Shown here in pieces: positions 19,599-31,157 of a DNA stretch of 50,096 bases (position 1 is its first letter; the number at the start of each line of letters is the position of its first letter). The notes beneath the pieces are model-generated. The model worked only from the letters and a program-made list of their open reading frames with translations, ran no database searches and had not been told where the DNA came from. Origin of the DNA: Zoogloeaceae bacterium (GTDB taxonomy: Bacteria > Pseudomonadota > Gammaproteobacteria > Burkholderiales > Rhodocyclaceae); contig JAITMP010000003.1 in assembly GCA_031277315.1 (NCBI GenBank), positions 1 through 50,096 on the forward strand, read 5' to 3'. The position numbers and the translations under genes were made by a program.

Positions 19599-20270
19599 CT
19601 ACCCGCGCATGGCGCGGACGCCTTCCGGTGTGGCCAGCAGCAGCAAGTCGGCGGGGCGGCAGGCGAACAGGCCGTTGGTGACGATGCCGACGATTTGATT
19701 GAGCTTCGTTTCAAAAGCGGCGGGGTCGGCGATGCTGAGGCCATGCACGTCGAGAATGACGTTGCCATTGTCGGTAGTGAAGCCCTCGCGCAGCTTGGGT
19801 TGGCCGCCAAGTTTTGCCAGTTCGCGGGCGACCTGGGCGCGGGCCATGGGAATGACTTCGACCGGCAGCGGAAATTTGCCCATCCGCTCGACCAGCTTGC
19901 TCTGGTCGCAGACGCAGATGAAGGTATCGGCGACGGCGGCGACGATTTTTTCGCGCGTCAGCGCGCCGCCGCCGCCCTTGAGCATGGCCAGTTGAGGGGT
20001 GATTTCATCCGCGCCATCGACATACACCGGCATCCGCTCCACGTCGTTGAGATCAACGACCTTGATACCGTGGTCAAGAAGCCGCTTGCGGCTGGCTTCT
20101 GAACTGGCGACGGTGGCGGCGATACGGCTTTTGATCTTCGCCAGTTCGTCGATGAAGAAATTGGCGGTGGAGCCGGTGCCGACGCCGAGGATGCTGTTGG
20201 CGGGGACTTCCGCCGCCACGTAATCGGCGGCGGCCTTGGCGACGGCTTGCTTGAGTTCGTCCTGGGTCAT
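19599..20270 (-). CDS. rpiA: Ribose-5-phosphate isomerase A
   Basis: Interconverts ribose 5-phosphate and ribulose 5-phosphate in the pentose phosphate pathway. The 223 residues contain the phosphate-binding [16 protein letters not shown] (around 29–44), DGADEI (around 84) and the [14 protein letters not shown] motif with catalytic residues near 98–110. It follows lpdA by 31 bases with an AAGGAACG ribosome site, so it probably shares the pyruvate dehydrogenase transcript. It converges with the RhuM gene. Confidence 0.96.
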   Translation of the reverse strand: MTQDELKQAVAKAAADYVAAEVPANSILGVGTGSTANFFIDELAKIKSRIAATVASSEASRKRLLDHGIKVVDLNDVERMPVYVDGADEITPQLAMLKGGGGALTREKIVAAVADTFICVCDQSKLVERMGKFPLPVEVIPMARAQVARELAKLGGQPKLREGFTTDNGNVILDVHGLSIADPAAFETKLNQIVGIVTNGLFACRPADLLLLATPEGVRAMRG

Positions 20271-20301
20271 GATTTTGCGCGTTCCTTGGTTGGAGATATG
20301 C

Positions 20302-21765
20302 TCACCGCTTCCGCTGCGGCGGCAAGTCGGTGCAACTGCCTTCGGCGGCTTCGGCGGCCAGCCCGATGGTTTCGCCCAGCGTCGGGTGCGGGTGGATGGT
20401 CTTGCCGATGTCCAGCGCGTCCGCGCCCATTTCGATGGCCAGAGCGATTTCGCCGATCATGTCGCTGGCATTGGGGCCGACCATGCCGCCGCCGATGACG
20501 CGCCGCGTTTCCACGTCGAACACCAGCTTGGTGACGCCGTAATCCGCGCCGTTGGCGATGGCGCGGCCCGAAGCCGCCCAGGGAAATCTGGCGGCTTCAA
20601 CCTTGCGCCCGTTCTTTTTCGCTTCGTCCTCGCCGACGCCGACCCAGGCGACTTCGGGATGCGTGTAGGCGACGCCGGGAATCACTTGCGCGTCGAAATA
20701 CGCTTTATGGCCCGCTGCCACTTCAGCGGCGACGTGGGCCTCATGCACTGCCTTGTGCGCGAGCATGGGCTGGCCAACGATGTCGCCGATGGCGAAAATG
20801 TGCGCCACATTGGTGCGCATTTGCGTGTCCACCGGAATGAAGCCGCGCTCGGTAACGGCCACGCCCGCCTGCTCCGCGCCGATCTTCAGCCCGTTCGGGC
20901 TGCGCCCCGCCGATTGCAGCACGAGGTCGTAACGCTGCGCTTCGGCGGGCGCGTTGGTGGACGCGTTCTCGCCCGTGAATGTCACCCAGATGCCGTCGGC
21001 CTTGGCTTCGGCGCTGACGGTTTTTGTCTTCAGCATCACCTTGCCGAAGCGATGCGCGTTCTGTTTTTCCCAGATCTTCACCAGATCGCGGTCCGGCCCC
21101 TGCATCAGGCCGTCGAGCATTTCCACCACGTCGATTTTCGCGCCCAGCGCGGCGTAGACCGTCGCCATTTCCAGACCGATGATGCCGCCGCCGATGACCA
21201 GCATCCGTTGCGGCGTCTGGCGCAGTTCCAGCGCACCGGTGGAATCGACGATGCGCGGATCGTCCGGCAGGAAAGGCAGGCGCACGGCCTGTGAACCGGC
21301 GGCGATGATGCACTGGCCGAACTTGATGATTTTTTTCGCGCCGGTTTTTTCCTGGCCGTTGCCTGTCGTTTCCTCAACTTCCAGATGATGCGCATCGAGA
21401 AAGCGCCCCAGCCCGCGCGCGACCGTAACCTTGCGCCCTTTGGCCATGGCGGCGAGGCCGGTTGTGAGCTTACCCACTACCTGCGTTTTGTGCGCGCGCA
21501 ATTTGTCCAGATCGACTTTCGGTGCGGCGAAGCTGACGCCGTAATCTCCGGCGTGCACGGTTTCCTCAATGACGGCGGCGACATGCAGCAGCGCCTTGGA
21601 AGGGATGCAACCGACATTGAGGCAGACGCCGCCCAGCGTCGGGTAACGTTCGACGAGCACGGTTTTCATGCCCAGATCGGCGGCGCGGAAAGCGGCGGAA
21701 TAGCCGCCCGGCCCCGCGCCGAGCACCAGCATGTCGGTTTCCATATCGGCGGTGAAGGCGGTCAT
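20302..21765 (-). CDS. lpdA: Dihydrolipoamide dehydrogenase (E3)
   Basis: Flavoprotein that reoxidises dihydrolipoamide with NAD+. The start at ATG 21765 overlaps the aceF stop as ATGA; an upstream in-frame start at 21807 would lie deep in aceF. The 487 residues have the FAD site [17 protein letters not shown], the redox disulfide [13 protein letters not shown], the NAD site [19 protein letters not shown] and the C-terminal HPHPTLGET with the active-site His-Glu pair. No N-terminal lipoyl domain is present, unlike some betaproteobacterial Lpd proteins. Confidence 0.97.
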   Translation of the reverse strand: MTAFTADMETDMLVLGAGPGGYSAAFRAADLGMKTVLVERYPTLGGVCLNVGCIPSKALLHVAAVIEETVHAGDYGVSFAAPKVDLDKLRAHKTQVVGKLTTGLAAMAKGRKVTVARGLGRFLDAHHLEVEETTGNGQEKTGAKKIIKFGQCIIAAGSQAVRLPFLPDDPRIVDSTGALELRQTPQRMLVIGGGIIGLEMATVYAALGAKIDVVEMLDGLMQGPDRDLVKIWEKQNAHRFGKVMLKTKTVSAEAKADGIWVTFTGENASTNAPAEAQRYDLVLQSAGRSPNGLKIGAEQAGVAVTERGFIPVDTQMRTNVAHIFAIGDIVGQPMLAHKAVHEAHVAAEVAAGHKAYFDAQVIPGVAYTHPEVAWVGVGEDEAKKNGRKVEAARFPWAASGRAIANGADYGVTKLVFDVETRRVIGGGMVGPNASDMIGEIALAIEMGADALDIGKTIHPHPTLGETIGLAAEAAEGSCTDLPPQRKR

Positions 21766-23090
21766 AGCAGCACCCGGCGCAGATCGGCCAGCGTTTGAGC
21801 GAGCCAAGCGGTGAAGCGCGCCGCCTGCGCGCCGTCGATGACGCGATGGTCATACGACAGCGACAGCGGCAGCATCAGGCGCGGCGCGAATTGCTTGCCG
21901 TCCCACAGCGGCCGGGTCTGCGCTTTCGAGACGCCGAGAATGGCGACTTCGGGCGCGTTGATGATCGGTGTGAACGCCGTGCCGCCGATGCCGCCGAGAC
22001 TGGAAATCGAGAAGCAGCCGCCCTGCATTTCGGCGGCGGACAGCTTGCCTTCGCGCGCCTTGGCGGAAAGCGCGCCGAGTTCGGCGGCGATCGCCAGCAC
22101 GCCTTTCCGGTCGGCGTCGCGGATCACCGGCACCACCAGCCCGTCGGGCGTGTCGACGGCGACGCCGATGTGGATGTATTGCTTGCAGATCAGGTTTTCT
22201 CCGTCGAGCGAGACGTTGAAGTGGGGGAATTTTCCCAGCGCGGCAGCGACGGCCTTGACGAGAAAGGCGAGCAGGGTGAGCTTGATGCCGGATGATTTGT
22301 TTTCCGCGTTCAGTTCCGCTCGCAATGCTTCCAGCGCGGTGATGTCGGCTTCGTCGAACTGCGTGACGTGGGGAATCATGGCCCAGTTGCGGGCGAGATT
22401 GGCGCCGGAAATTTTCTTGATGCGCGGCAGCGGCCGCGTTTCAATCGCGCCGAAGCGGGCGAAGTCGACGCGCGGCCAGGGCGGCAGACCGGCTCCCGCG
22501 CCGGCGGCGGGCGGCTGCGTCAGCGCGGCTTGCATGCGGCCCTTGACGTAATTCTGCACATCCTCTTGCAGAATGCGGCCCTTCGGCCCCGTGCCCTCGA
22601 CGCGGATGACATCAACGCCCAGCTCGCGTGCGAAGCGCCGCACCGATGGGCTGGCGTGGGCGGTGTTGCGGGGCGGATCGCTGGCGCTTGTATCCGCTGC
22701 TGCCGGCGGCGGGGGAATGACAGATGGAATAACAGATGGAATGACGGAGGCGTTTTCTTCCCGGCATGCTTCCGGCGCGGGCGGTGAGGCAGGCTGTGGT
22801 GCAGATGGCGCAGGTGGCGCGGCGGAAGGAATCCCGGCGGAAGCCGTCGCGGCGGCGGTGTCCAGCAGCAGCACCAGCGCGCCTTCTGAAACCCTGTCGC
22901 CGATTTTCAGCTTGATCTCTTTCACCGTGCCGGCGGCGGGGGCCGGCACGTCCATCGTCGCCTTGTCGGATTCGAGCGTGACGAGCGCGTCTTCCGCCTT
23001 CACCGCGTCGCCCGGCTTGACGCCGATCTCGATCACCGGCACGTCCTTGAAATCGCCGATGTCGGGCACCTTCACTTCGATGAGCGGCAT
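21762..23090 (-). CDS. aceF: Pyruvate dehydrogenase E2 (dihydrolipoyl acetyltransferase)
   Basis: Core acetyltransferase of the pyruvate dehydrogenase complex. The 442 residues comprise one lipoyl domain (lysine in the ESDKATM motif near residue 43), a Pro/Ala/Ser linker (about 85–150), a peripheral-subunit-binding domain (SPSVRRFARELGVD, then GPKGRILQEDV) and the catalytic domain ending with the DHRVIDGAQAARF active-site motif. A single lipoyl domain is fewer than the three of E. coli. The linker holds a short Ser-Val-Ile-Pro repeat encoded by a 12-base tandem repeat. The gene starts 9 bases after aceE, with AAGGAG overlapping the aceE stop. Confidence 0.97.
   Translation of the reverse strand: MPLIEVKVPDIGDFKDVPVIEIGVKPGDAVKAEDALVTLESDKATMDVPAPAAGTVKEIKLKIGDRVSEGALVLLLDTAAATASAGIPSAAPPAPSAPQPASPPAPEACREENASVIPSVIPSVIPPPPAAADTSASDPPRNTAHASPSVRRFARELGVDVIRVEGTGPKGRILQEDVQNYVKGRMQAALTQPPAAGAGAGLPPWPRVDFARFGAIETRPLPRIKKISGANLARNWAMIPHVTQFDEADITALEALRAELNAENKSSGIKLTLLAFLVKAVAAALGKFPHFNVSLDGENLICKQYIHIGVAVDTPDGLVVPVIRDADRKGVLAIAAELGALSAKAREGKLSAAEMQGGCFSISSLGGIGGTAFTPIINAPEVAILGVSKAQTRPLWDGKQFAPRLMLPLSLSYDHRVIDGAQAARFTAWLAQTLADLRRVLL
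22714..22749 (-). repeat. Three 12-base tandem units in the aceF linker
   Basis: On the plus strand the units GGAATGACAGAT, GGAATAACAGAT and GGAATGACGGAG follow each other. They encode repeated Ser-Val-Ile-Pro in the flexible linker between the lipoyl and E3-binding domains. The unit length keeps frame, so copy number could vary without breaking the protein. Confidence 0.8.
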
Positions 23091-23099
23091 GTCGGCTCC

Positions 23100-25775
<2,676 letters not shown>

Positions 25776-25813
25776 GGTTGTCTCCTCTCCAATGACTGCG
25801 GACGCGCCCCTTG

Positions 25814-25833
25814 TGAGGACCTTTGAGGACCTT
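25814..25833 (-). repeat. Perfect 10-base direct repeat in the aceE leader
   Basis: TGAGGACCTT (plus-strand reading) occurs twice with no spacer, 39–58 bases upstream of the aceE start codon. It could be a direct-repeat regulator site or a chance duplication. It does not resemble the palindromic E. coli PdhR operator. Confidence 0.4.
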
Positions 25834-26036
25834 TTTCGCGCCCGCCGAATCTCCCTCCCCGCCTTGTAGGGCGGAACGGGTCAAGGCTGTTTTTTGCGAA
25901 TGATAAAACACAAAGCCGCATTCTGCATTTTGCGGTGCGGCGGCATTCTGGCAGTCTTGCGGCGGAGGCGTCGCAGGTTCTGTTTTACACTTCCGGCTGG
26001 CGTGCAATCGTGCGGCAGACGAAAAAGGAGGGGCGG

Positions 26037-26807
26037 GTGAGTCGAAATGATCTGGCGGGCAAGACAGCCATCGTAACAGGGGCGGCGAGCGGCCTGGGCC
26101 GGGCGATCGCGGAGCGGTTGGCGGCGGACGGCGCGCAGGTAGTGGTGGCGGATGTCAGCGAGCGGGGCGCGGAAGTCGCTGCCGCCATCGGCGGGCATTT
26201 CGTGCCGGGCGACGCGGCGCGGCGGGCGGATTGCAAGGCGCTGGCCGAGGCCGCGCTGGCGCGCTACGGCGCGGTGCATATTCTGGTGAACAACGCCGGC
26301 TTTCAGCACGTCGCGGCAATCGAGGATTTTCCCGAGGACATCTGGGACAAGATGCAGGCGGTGATGCTGACCGCGCCGTTCCTGCTCACGCGCTATTGCT
26401 GGCCGGCGATGAAACGGCAGCGCTGGGGCCGCATCGTGAATATTTCCTCGATCCACGGCCTTGTCGCCTCGCCGAACAAGGCCGCTTACATCGCCGCCAA
26501 GCACGGGCTGATCGGCCTCACCAAAACCGCCGCGCTGGAAGGCGGCGCCTGCGGCATCACCGCCAACGCGATTTGTCCGGCATACATCCGCACGCCGTTG
26601 GTGGATAACCAGATCGCCGATCAGGCGAAGCTGCGCGGTCTGCCCGAGGCCGAGGTGATCGAAAAAGTGATGCTGGAACCGGCCGCGGTCAAGCGCCTGA
26701 TCGAACCGTCCGAGGTGGCCGATTTCGTCGCCTATCTCTGCTCGCCCGCCGCCGCCGCCATCACCGGCTCGGCGCTGACCATGGATCTAGGCTGGACGGC
26801 GCGGTAA
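26037..26807 (+). CDS. bdhA: 3-hydroxybutyrate dehydrogenase (SDR family)
   Basis: NAD-dependent oxidation of 3-hydroxybutyrate to acetoacetate, used in polyhydroxybutyrate turnover. The start is GTG at 26037 behind a strong AAGGAGGGG site. The upstream in-frame stretch from 25935 is not SDR-like. The 256 residues carry the cofactor motif TGAASGLG (14–21), NNAG (85–88) and the catalytic Ser138, Tyr151 and Lys155. Histidine and glutamine residues typical of this subgroup (FQHVAAIEDFP, SSIHG) favour 3-hydroxybutyrate over other SDR substrates. Divergent from aceE across 261 bases. Confidence 0.9.
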   Translation: MSRNDLAGKTAIVTGAASGLGRAIAERLAADGAQVVVADVSERGAEVAAAIGGHFVPGDAARRADCKALAEAALARYGAVHILVNNAGFQHVAAIEDFPEDIWDKMQAVMLTAPFLLTRYCWPAMKRQRWGRIVNISSIHGLVASPNKAAYIAAKHGLIGLTKTAALEGGACGITANAICPAYIRTPLVDNQIADQAKLRGLPEAEVIEKVMLEPAAVKRLIEPSEVADFVAYLCSPAAAAITGSALTMDLGWTAR

Positions 26808-27305
26808 ATGCCGGAACAGGCTGATTCGCTCACAGCGCGCTTCCGCGCCCGCGCCGAGGCGCTTGGCGGCAGCGTCGAGAAGGTGTCGAGCCTGCGGGCG
26901 GCGCCGGGCGCTCTGGCGCGCTATCTGGTCATGAACGGGCTGCCGACCGGCGGCGTGTGCTGGACTGGTCTGCGCAAGCTGGACTGGATCGGCGCCGGCC
27001 TCGGCATGGAAGACCGTCCGCCGCGCAACGGCGATCTGATCGGCGTCACCGGCTGCGTCTGCGCCATCGCCGACAGCGGAGAGCTGATGTTGCGCGACGG
27101 CCTCGATACGCCGGTGGCGACGAGCCGCCTGCCGGAAGCCCATATCGCCGTCGTCGAGACGGCGCGCATCGTGTCCGGCGCGGAGGAAGCTTGGGCGCTT
27201 TTTCGCGCCGAGGGCGGTGCATCGGAGGCCGCGCATTTCGTCGCCGGCCCCGCGCGCGCCGCTGCCGCACCGCGCCGCCTGCACATCATTCTGGTCGGCG
27301 CGTAG
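26808..27305 (+). CDS. lutC: LUD-domain protein, LutC-like
   Basis: 165-residue protein of the LutC/YkgG family. In Bacillus LutC works with LutA and LutB in lactate oxidation. The family motif GVTGCVCAIADSGELML (around residue 82) and the terminal RRLHIILVG are clear, but the segment just before the C-terminus is Ala/Arg-rich where relatives usually keep a conserved motif. The ATG begins directly after the 3-hydroxybutyrate dehydrogenase stop with no gap, so the genes are almost certainly co-translated. No lutA or lutB is in this window, so its partners are unknown. Confidence 0.8.
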   Translation: MPEQADSLTARFRARAEALGGSVEKVSSLRAAPGALARYLVMNGLPTGGVCWTGLRKLDWIGAGLGMEDRPPRNGDLIGVTGCVCAIADSGELMLRDGLDTPVATSRLPEAHIAVVETARIVSGAEEAWALFRAEGGASEAAHFVAGPARAAAAPRRLHIILVGA

Positions 27306-27514
27306 CATTTTCTTTGTGCCTGCCGTCCGGCGGTGGCCGGTTTCCCGGCGGCGATTTGCCCGGCGCTTGATCGAATCGTCTTTGTGAAGCGGGCAATCGC
27401 TTGTATCATCGCGGCTTTCGAGCAGCGTCCGGGGCCGGATCATGGGGAAAATGGCCGGCCCGCCGCGACATGCCCGGCTTCGAGTTGTGTCCGTTTTAAC
27501 AGGAGAACCACATC

Positions 27515-28618
27515 GTGAACGCTAACGAGACGCCCCCGGCCAATCCGGCCAAGGAGCCTTCGTCTGAATGTCTGGCGCCGCCGGCGTCGGCGGACCCCGC
27601 AGCCTATCCGGCAGCGAGCGCGCCGACAACTTCGCGCCGGAGTTTCCTCAAGGCTGGCGGTATGTTGAGCCTGTCGTCCCTGATGGGCGCCGGGGCGCTG
27701 ATGACGCAATCGGGCGAGGCGCACGCCGCCGCCGAGTGGGCTGAGCATTTCCAGAAGAATTACCGCCTGATGACGGCGGAGGAAAAAGACGAAGCGCGCA
27801 AGCGGCTGGAGCGGCGCTATTCGCGGGAATATGAAAAGCCGGTGACGGTCGACATCACCGGGCCGCAGCCGGGCGTGCTGATGGGCTACGCGCTCAACGT
27901 GCGCAAGTGCATCGGCTGCCGCCGTTGCGTCAAGGCCTGCGTGGCCGAGAACAACCAGTCGCGCGGCGAGCGCCCCGGCGAGCGCATCGAGTGGATTCAG
28001 GTGTTGCGCATGGAGCGCGGCGAATTTTCCCAGGACAAGATGGATCACGGCTACCCGGAAGGGCTGGGCATCCAGGTCGGCGGCAACGCCTACACCCCGG
28101 CCGGGCAGGTGCTCGAAGGCCAGTATCACTACGCGCCGGAAGCGGTGCCGGAGAAAGACGCCACCTACATGCCGATCGCCTGCATGCAGTGCGAGAAGCC
28201 GCCCTGCGTCAAGGTCTGCCCGGTGCGCACGACCTACCGCGAGGCCGACGGCCCGGTGGTGATCGACTACAACTGGTGCATCGGCTGCCGCATGTGCATG
28301 GGCGCCTGTCCGTACTGGGCGCGCCGCATCAACCTGACCACGCCGGTGCTGCCGAAGGCGGAGATGAACCCGGTGACGCACTATCTGGGCAACCGGCCAC
28401 GCATGCGCGGCGTCGTCGAAAAATGCCACTGGTGTTTGCAGCGCACCCGTCAGGGCCGCTATCCGGCCTGCGTCGAGGTCTGCCCGGTCGGCGCGCGCAA
28501 GTTCGGCAACCTGCTCGACCCGAACAGCGAGGTGAGCCTGATTCTGGCGCGGAAAAACGTCTTCCGCCTGAAGGCCGAACTCAACACCTTCCCGAAATTC
28601 TTCTACTTCTACGATTGA
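27515..28618 (+). CDS. Tat-exported ferredoxin-like protein with four [4Fe-4S] sites
   Basis: Periplasmic electron-transfer subunit of the DsrO/HybA/PsrB type. The start is GTG 27515 behind AGGAGAACC. A Tat signal with SRRSFLK at residues 40–46 and a hydrophobic run ends near AHA at 72. Four cysteine quartets follow: C132/135/138/142, C223/226/231/235, C255/258/261/265 and C304/307/319/323. The next gene encodes an NrfD-type membrane partner and the third a multihaem cytochrome. It should relay electrons between the membrane quinone site and the haems. A sulfur, nitrogen or metal-linked pathway cannot be told apart from this subunit. Confidence 0.88.
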   Translation: MNANETPPANPAKEPSSECLAPPASADPAAYPAASAPTTSRRSFLKAGGMLSLSSLMGAGALMTQSGEAHAAAEWAEHFQKNYRLMTAEEKDEARKRLERRYSREYEKPVTVDITGPQPGVLMGYALNVRKCIGCRRCVKACVAENNQSRGERPGERIEWIQVLRMERGEFSQDKMDHGYPEGLGIQVGGNAYTPAGQVLEGQYHYAPEAVPEKDATYMPIACMQCEKPPCVKVCPVRTTYREADGPVVIDYNWCIGCRMCMGACPYWARRINLTTPVLPKAEMNPVTHYLGNRPRMRGVVEKCHWCLQRTRQGRYPACVEVCPVGARKFGNLLDPNSEVSLILARKNVFRLKAELNTFPKFFYFYD

Positions 28619-28628
28619 GGAGCGAGCC

Positions 28629-29852
28629 GTGCAACAACTGACCCGTTTCGCTGCCGATTATGTGAGTTACGTCCTCAAGGGCGGCACCAAGTTTTATGCC
28701 TGGATGGCCTGCCTGGCGGCGCTTATCATCGGCATGATGTATGTGTTCTACCTCCAGAACACCGACGGCCTGATCGTCACCGGCATGACCAGCCAGATTC
28801 ACGATGGCCTCTACTTCGCCAATCTGGTCTTTCTGGTCGGCGTCGCCGCCGGAGCGGTGACCATCGTCTTCCCGGCTTACGTCTATCACCACGAAGGCAT
28901 GCACAAGGTGACGGTGCTGGGCGAGATGCTGGCGATTTCCGCCGTCATCATGGTGACGATGTTCGTCTTCGCCCACATGGGACGGCCCGACCGCCTCTGG
29001 CACATGATGCCGATCATCGGCATTTACAGCCTCAACGCGATGCTCGGCTGGGACGTGCTGGTGCTGATGGGCTACCTGCTCCTGAACGCCATCTGCGGTT
29101 TCTACTACCTGTGGACGAAATACACGGGCCGCGAGGTGAATAAAAAATTCTTCATGCCGCTGGTGTACATCTCGATTGTCTGGGCGCTCTCCATCCACAC
29201 CGTGACAGCCTTCCTGATCTCGACCATGCCGGCGCGCCCGATGTGGTTCCACAGCATGATGCCGATCCGCTTCATCACCACCGCCTTTGCTGCCGGCCCC
29301 TGCCTCATCATTCTGGCCTTCCTCATCATCCGCAACAACACCAAGATGTGGGTCGAGGACAGCGCCATCAAGCTGCTGACGACCATCATCACCTGGTGTC
29401 TGGGCATTGCGCTCTTTCTCACCATGTCGGAAATCGTCGTCGAGTTTTATGCCCGCACCGAGCACGCCAACGGCCTCTACTACCTGATGTTCGGCCTGCA
29501 CGGCCTGACCCGGCTGGTGCCCTGGTTCTGGGGCGCGCTGATTCTGATGGTCGGCGCGTTCGCGCTGTTCCTGATGCCGTCCGTGCGCAACAACATGAAG
29601 CTGCTGCCGATCCCCTGCGTCATGGCCTTTTGCGGCATCTGGATCGAGAAGGGCATGGGTCTGGTCGTCCCCGGCTTCATCCCCTCGCCGATCGGCGAAG
29701 TGACCGAGTACTACCCGACTTTCGTCGAAGTGCTGATGACGCTTGGCATCTGGGCCTTCGGCTTTTTCATCCTGACCATCCTGCTCAAGGGCGCCATCGG
29801 CATCCTGCAGGGCGAGATCAAATATGGCGGCGCGGCCGCCGCCGCGAAGTGA
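28629..29852 (+). CDS. NrfD/PsrC-family membrane subunit, DsrP-like
   Basis: Integral membrane protein expected to carry a quinone site and pass electrons to the Fe-S subunit encoded just before it. The start is GTG 28629 with GAGGAGCGAG upstream. The 407 residues contain about ten hydrophobic spans. MGRPDRLWHMMP (around residue 117) and the SEIVVEFYARTEHANGLYY region (around 266) are loops with charged residues as in longer, DsrP-like members. No molybdopterin subunit is encoded nearby, so this is not a standard Psr/Nrf reductase operon. Confidence 0.87.
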   Translation: MQQLTRFAADYVSYVLKGGTKFYAWMACLAALIIGMMYVFYLQNTDGLIVTGMTSQIHDGLYFANLVFLVGVAAGAVTIVFPAYVYHHEGMHKVTVLGEMLAISAVIMVTMFVFAHMGRPDRLWHMMPIIGIYSLNAMLGWDVLVLMGYLLLNAICGFYYLWTKYTGREVNKKFFMPLVYISIVWALSIHTVTAFLISTMPARPMWFHSMMPIRFITTAFAAGPCLIILAFLIIRNNTKMWVEDSAIKLLTTIITWCLGIALFLTMSEIVVEFYARTEHANGLYYLMFGLHGLTRLVPWFWGALILMVGAFALFLMPSVRNNMKLLPIPCVMAFCGIWIEKGMGLVVPGFIPSPIGEVTEYYPTFVEVLMTLGIWAFGFFILTILLKGAIGILQGEIKYGGAAAAAK

Positions 29853-29862
29853 GAGGGCGATC

Positions 29863-30702
29863 ATGAAAAAGTCCGCATTGCACACGATACTCATCGCGCT
29901 TGGCGCCATCGTCGTCCTTGGCGGCGGCGTGGCGGTCAGCGTTTTCTCCCAGGATGCCGCGCCGCAGGAAGCCGCGCCGCCGGAACCCCAGGAAGTCATT
30001 TGCTTCGAGAGCCGCAAGGGCGCGTCCGAGATCACCCAGCACGAGATCCAGCCCGGCCTGCTCAACGTCAAGTGCTCGCCGACCACCGGCGCGGCGCTCT
30101 GGTACGGCGACCCCTACGAGGGCACCGTGCCGATGGGCAAGATGCCGCTGCTGGAGAGCATCCCGGATGACAAGGCTGTCGTGCGGCCGCGCTCCGAAAA
30201 GCTGAATCTGCTTGCGATGTGCGGCACGGCCTGCCACAACAACACGCTGCCGCTGGCATCCCGCGTGCCGCCGACGCTCCCGAAGAACAACCGGCCAGTG
30301 CCGATCCCGACCATGGAAGGCATGCTGCCGGAAATCGCCAACTTGCAGCATGGCCGCGGCCGCATCTGGTGCCTTGATTGTCATCACACGACCAAGCGCA
30401 ACATGCTGGTTGATCACTTTGGCGATCCGATCAGCTTCGATCAGCCGCAACTCCTGTGCGGCAAGTGCCACGGCGACAAGCTGCGCGACTGGCGTGACGG
30501 CATTCATGGCAAGCGCATCGGCGAATTCGCCAGCACCGGCAAGAAACGCTGGTTCGTCTGCACCGAATGCCACAACCCGCACGACGTGCAGAACGGTGAC
30601 CGCAACCGCGGCTTCACCCAGTTGCAGCCCGAACTGCCGCCGCAACTCTCGCACGGCATGAAGGATGCCAACTACGAAAAGCTGCATCCCATTCCCCACT
30701 GA
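29863..30702 (+). CDS. Membrane-anchored four-haem cytochrome c with one CX3CH motif
   Basis: 279-residue exported cytochrome. The start is ATG 29863 (MKKSALHTILIALGAIVV) with AGAGGG upstream; an earlier in-frame ATG at 29824 lies inside the previous gene. An N-terminal hydrophobic segment (8–27) acts as anchor or signal. Canonical CXXCH sites are at 170–174, 199–203 and 233–237. A fourth, at 120–125, reads Cys-Gly-Thr-Ala-Cys-His, one residue longer than normal. Free cysteines at 47 and 71 could be axial ligands, as a cysteine is in DsrJ. Several spare histidines are available. Probably the periplasmic end of the Fe-S/NrfD chain. Confidence 0.83.
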   Translation: MKKSALHTILIALGAIVVLGGGVAVSVFSQDAAPQEAAPPEPQEVICFESRKGASEITQHEIQPGLLNVKCSPTTGAALWYGDPYEGTVPMGKMPLLESIPDDKAVVRPRSEKLNLLAMCGTACHNNTLPLASRVPPTLPKNNRPVPIPTMEGMLPEIANLQHGRGRIWCLDCHHTTKRNMLVDHFGDPISFDQPQLLCGKCHGDKLRDWRDGIHGKRIGEFASTGKKRWFVCTECHNPHDVQNGDRNRGFTQLQPELPPQLSHGMKDANYEKLHPIPH

Positions 30703-30710
30703 GCGCACTG

Positions 30711-31139
30711 ATGTCCGACGCGCCAGAGAAATCAAGCCCGGTCAGGGGCGATCCAAGCTGGGTCGCCCCCGCCCTGCGGCGCGAGGAGAAAACCCGCAAC
30801 GTCGGCAAGACGCCGGTCTTCTTCGGGCCGCCGCTGGCCATCCTCACCGACGGCCAGAAGAACACCATGGAAATCAGCGGCAAGCTCAACCGCACGGCAG
30901 AACGTTACCTCGACATCCTCAAACACCACGGCCTGCCGCTGACCGAGCCGGAGCGCCGCTGTCTCGCCCACATCTGCCACATCGGCTTCATGTCGCCGCT
31001 GGAAATCCGCGAACTGCCCGACGAAGTGCGCCTGACCGCTTTTGAATGCGAAGGGCTGGACAAGGCGGCGCTGGCGCAAAAACTCGATGCCGCCCGCTTC
31101 GCCGACCTCGTCGCCGCCGTCGAATCGCTCGGCTTCTGA
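30711..31139 (+). CDS. Conserved-looking protein of unknown function
   Basis: 142-residue soluble protein that I do not recognise. No signal peptide or membrane span is visible. After a polar N-terminus the body is predicted helical (MEISGKLNRTAERYLDIL, LTEPERRCLAHICHIGFMS) and ends ARFADLVAAVESLGF. Cys and His occur together in CLAHICHIGF around residue 83, which could bind metal. It starts 8 bases after the cytochrome stop and is followed 18 bases later by a hemerythrin gene, so it belongs to the same transcript and may serve assembly or regulation of the redox module. Confidence 0.6.
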   Translation: MSDAPEKSSPVRGDPSWVAPALRREEKTRNVGKTPVFFGPPLAILTDGQKNTMEISGKLNRTAERYLDILKHHGLPLTEPERRCLAHICHIGFMSPLEIRELPDEVRLTAFECEGLDKAALAQKLDAARFADLVAAVESLGF

Positions 31140-31157
31140 TTCAAGGAACGCCAATCC

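Noticed and set aside
27306-27514. FNR- or sigma54-type sites in the 209 bases before the Fe-S/NrfD operon
   Set aside because: Only a TTGAT half-site and no properly spaced -24/-12 pair were found.
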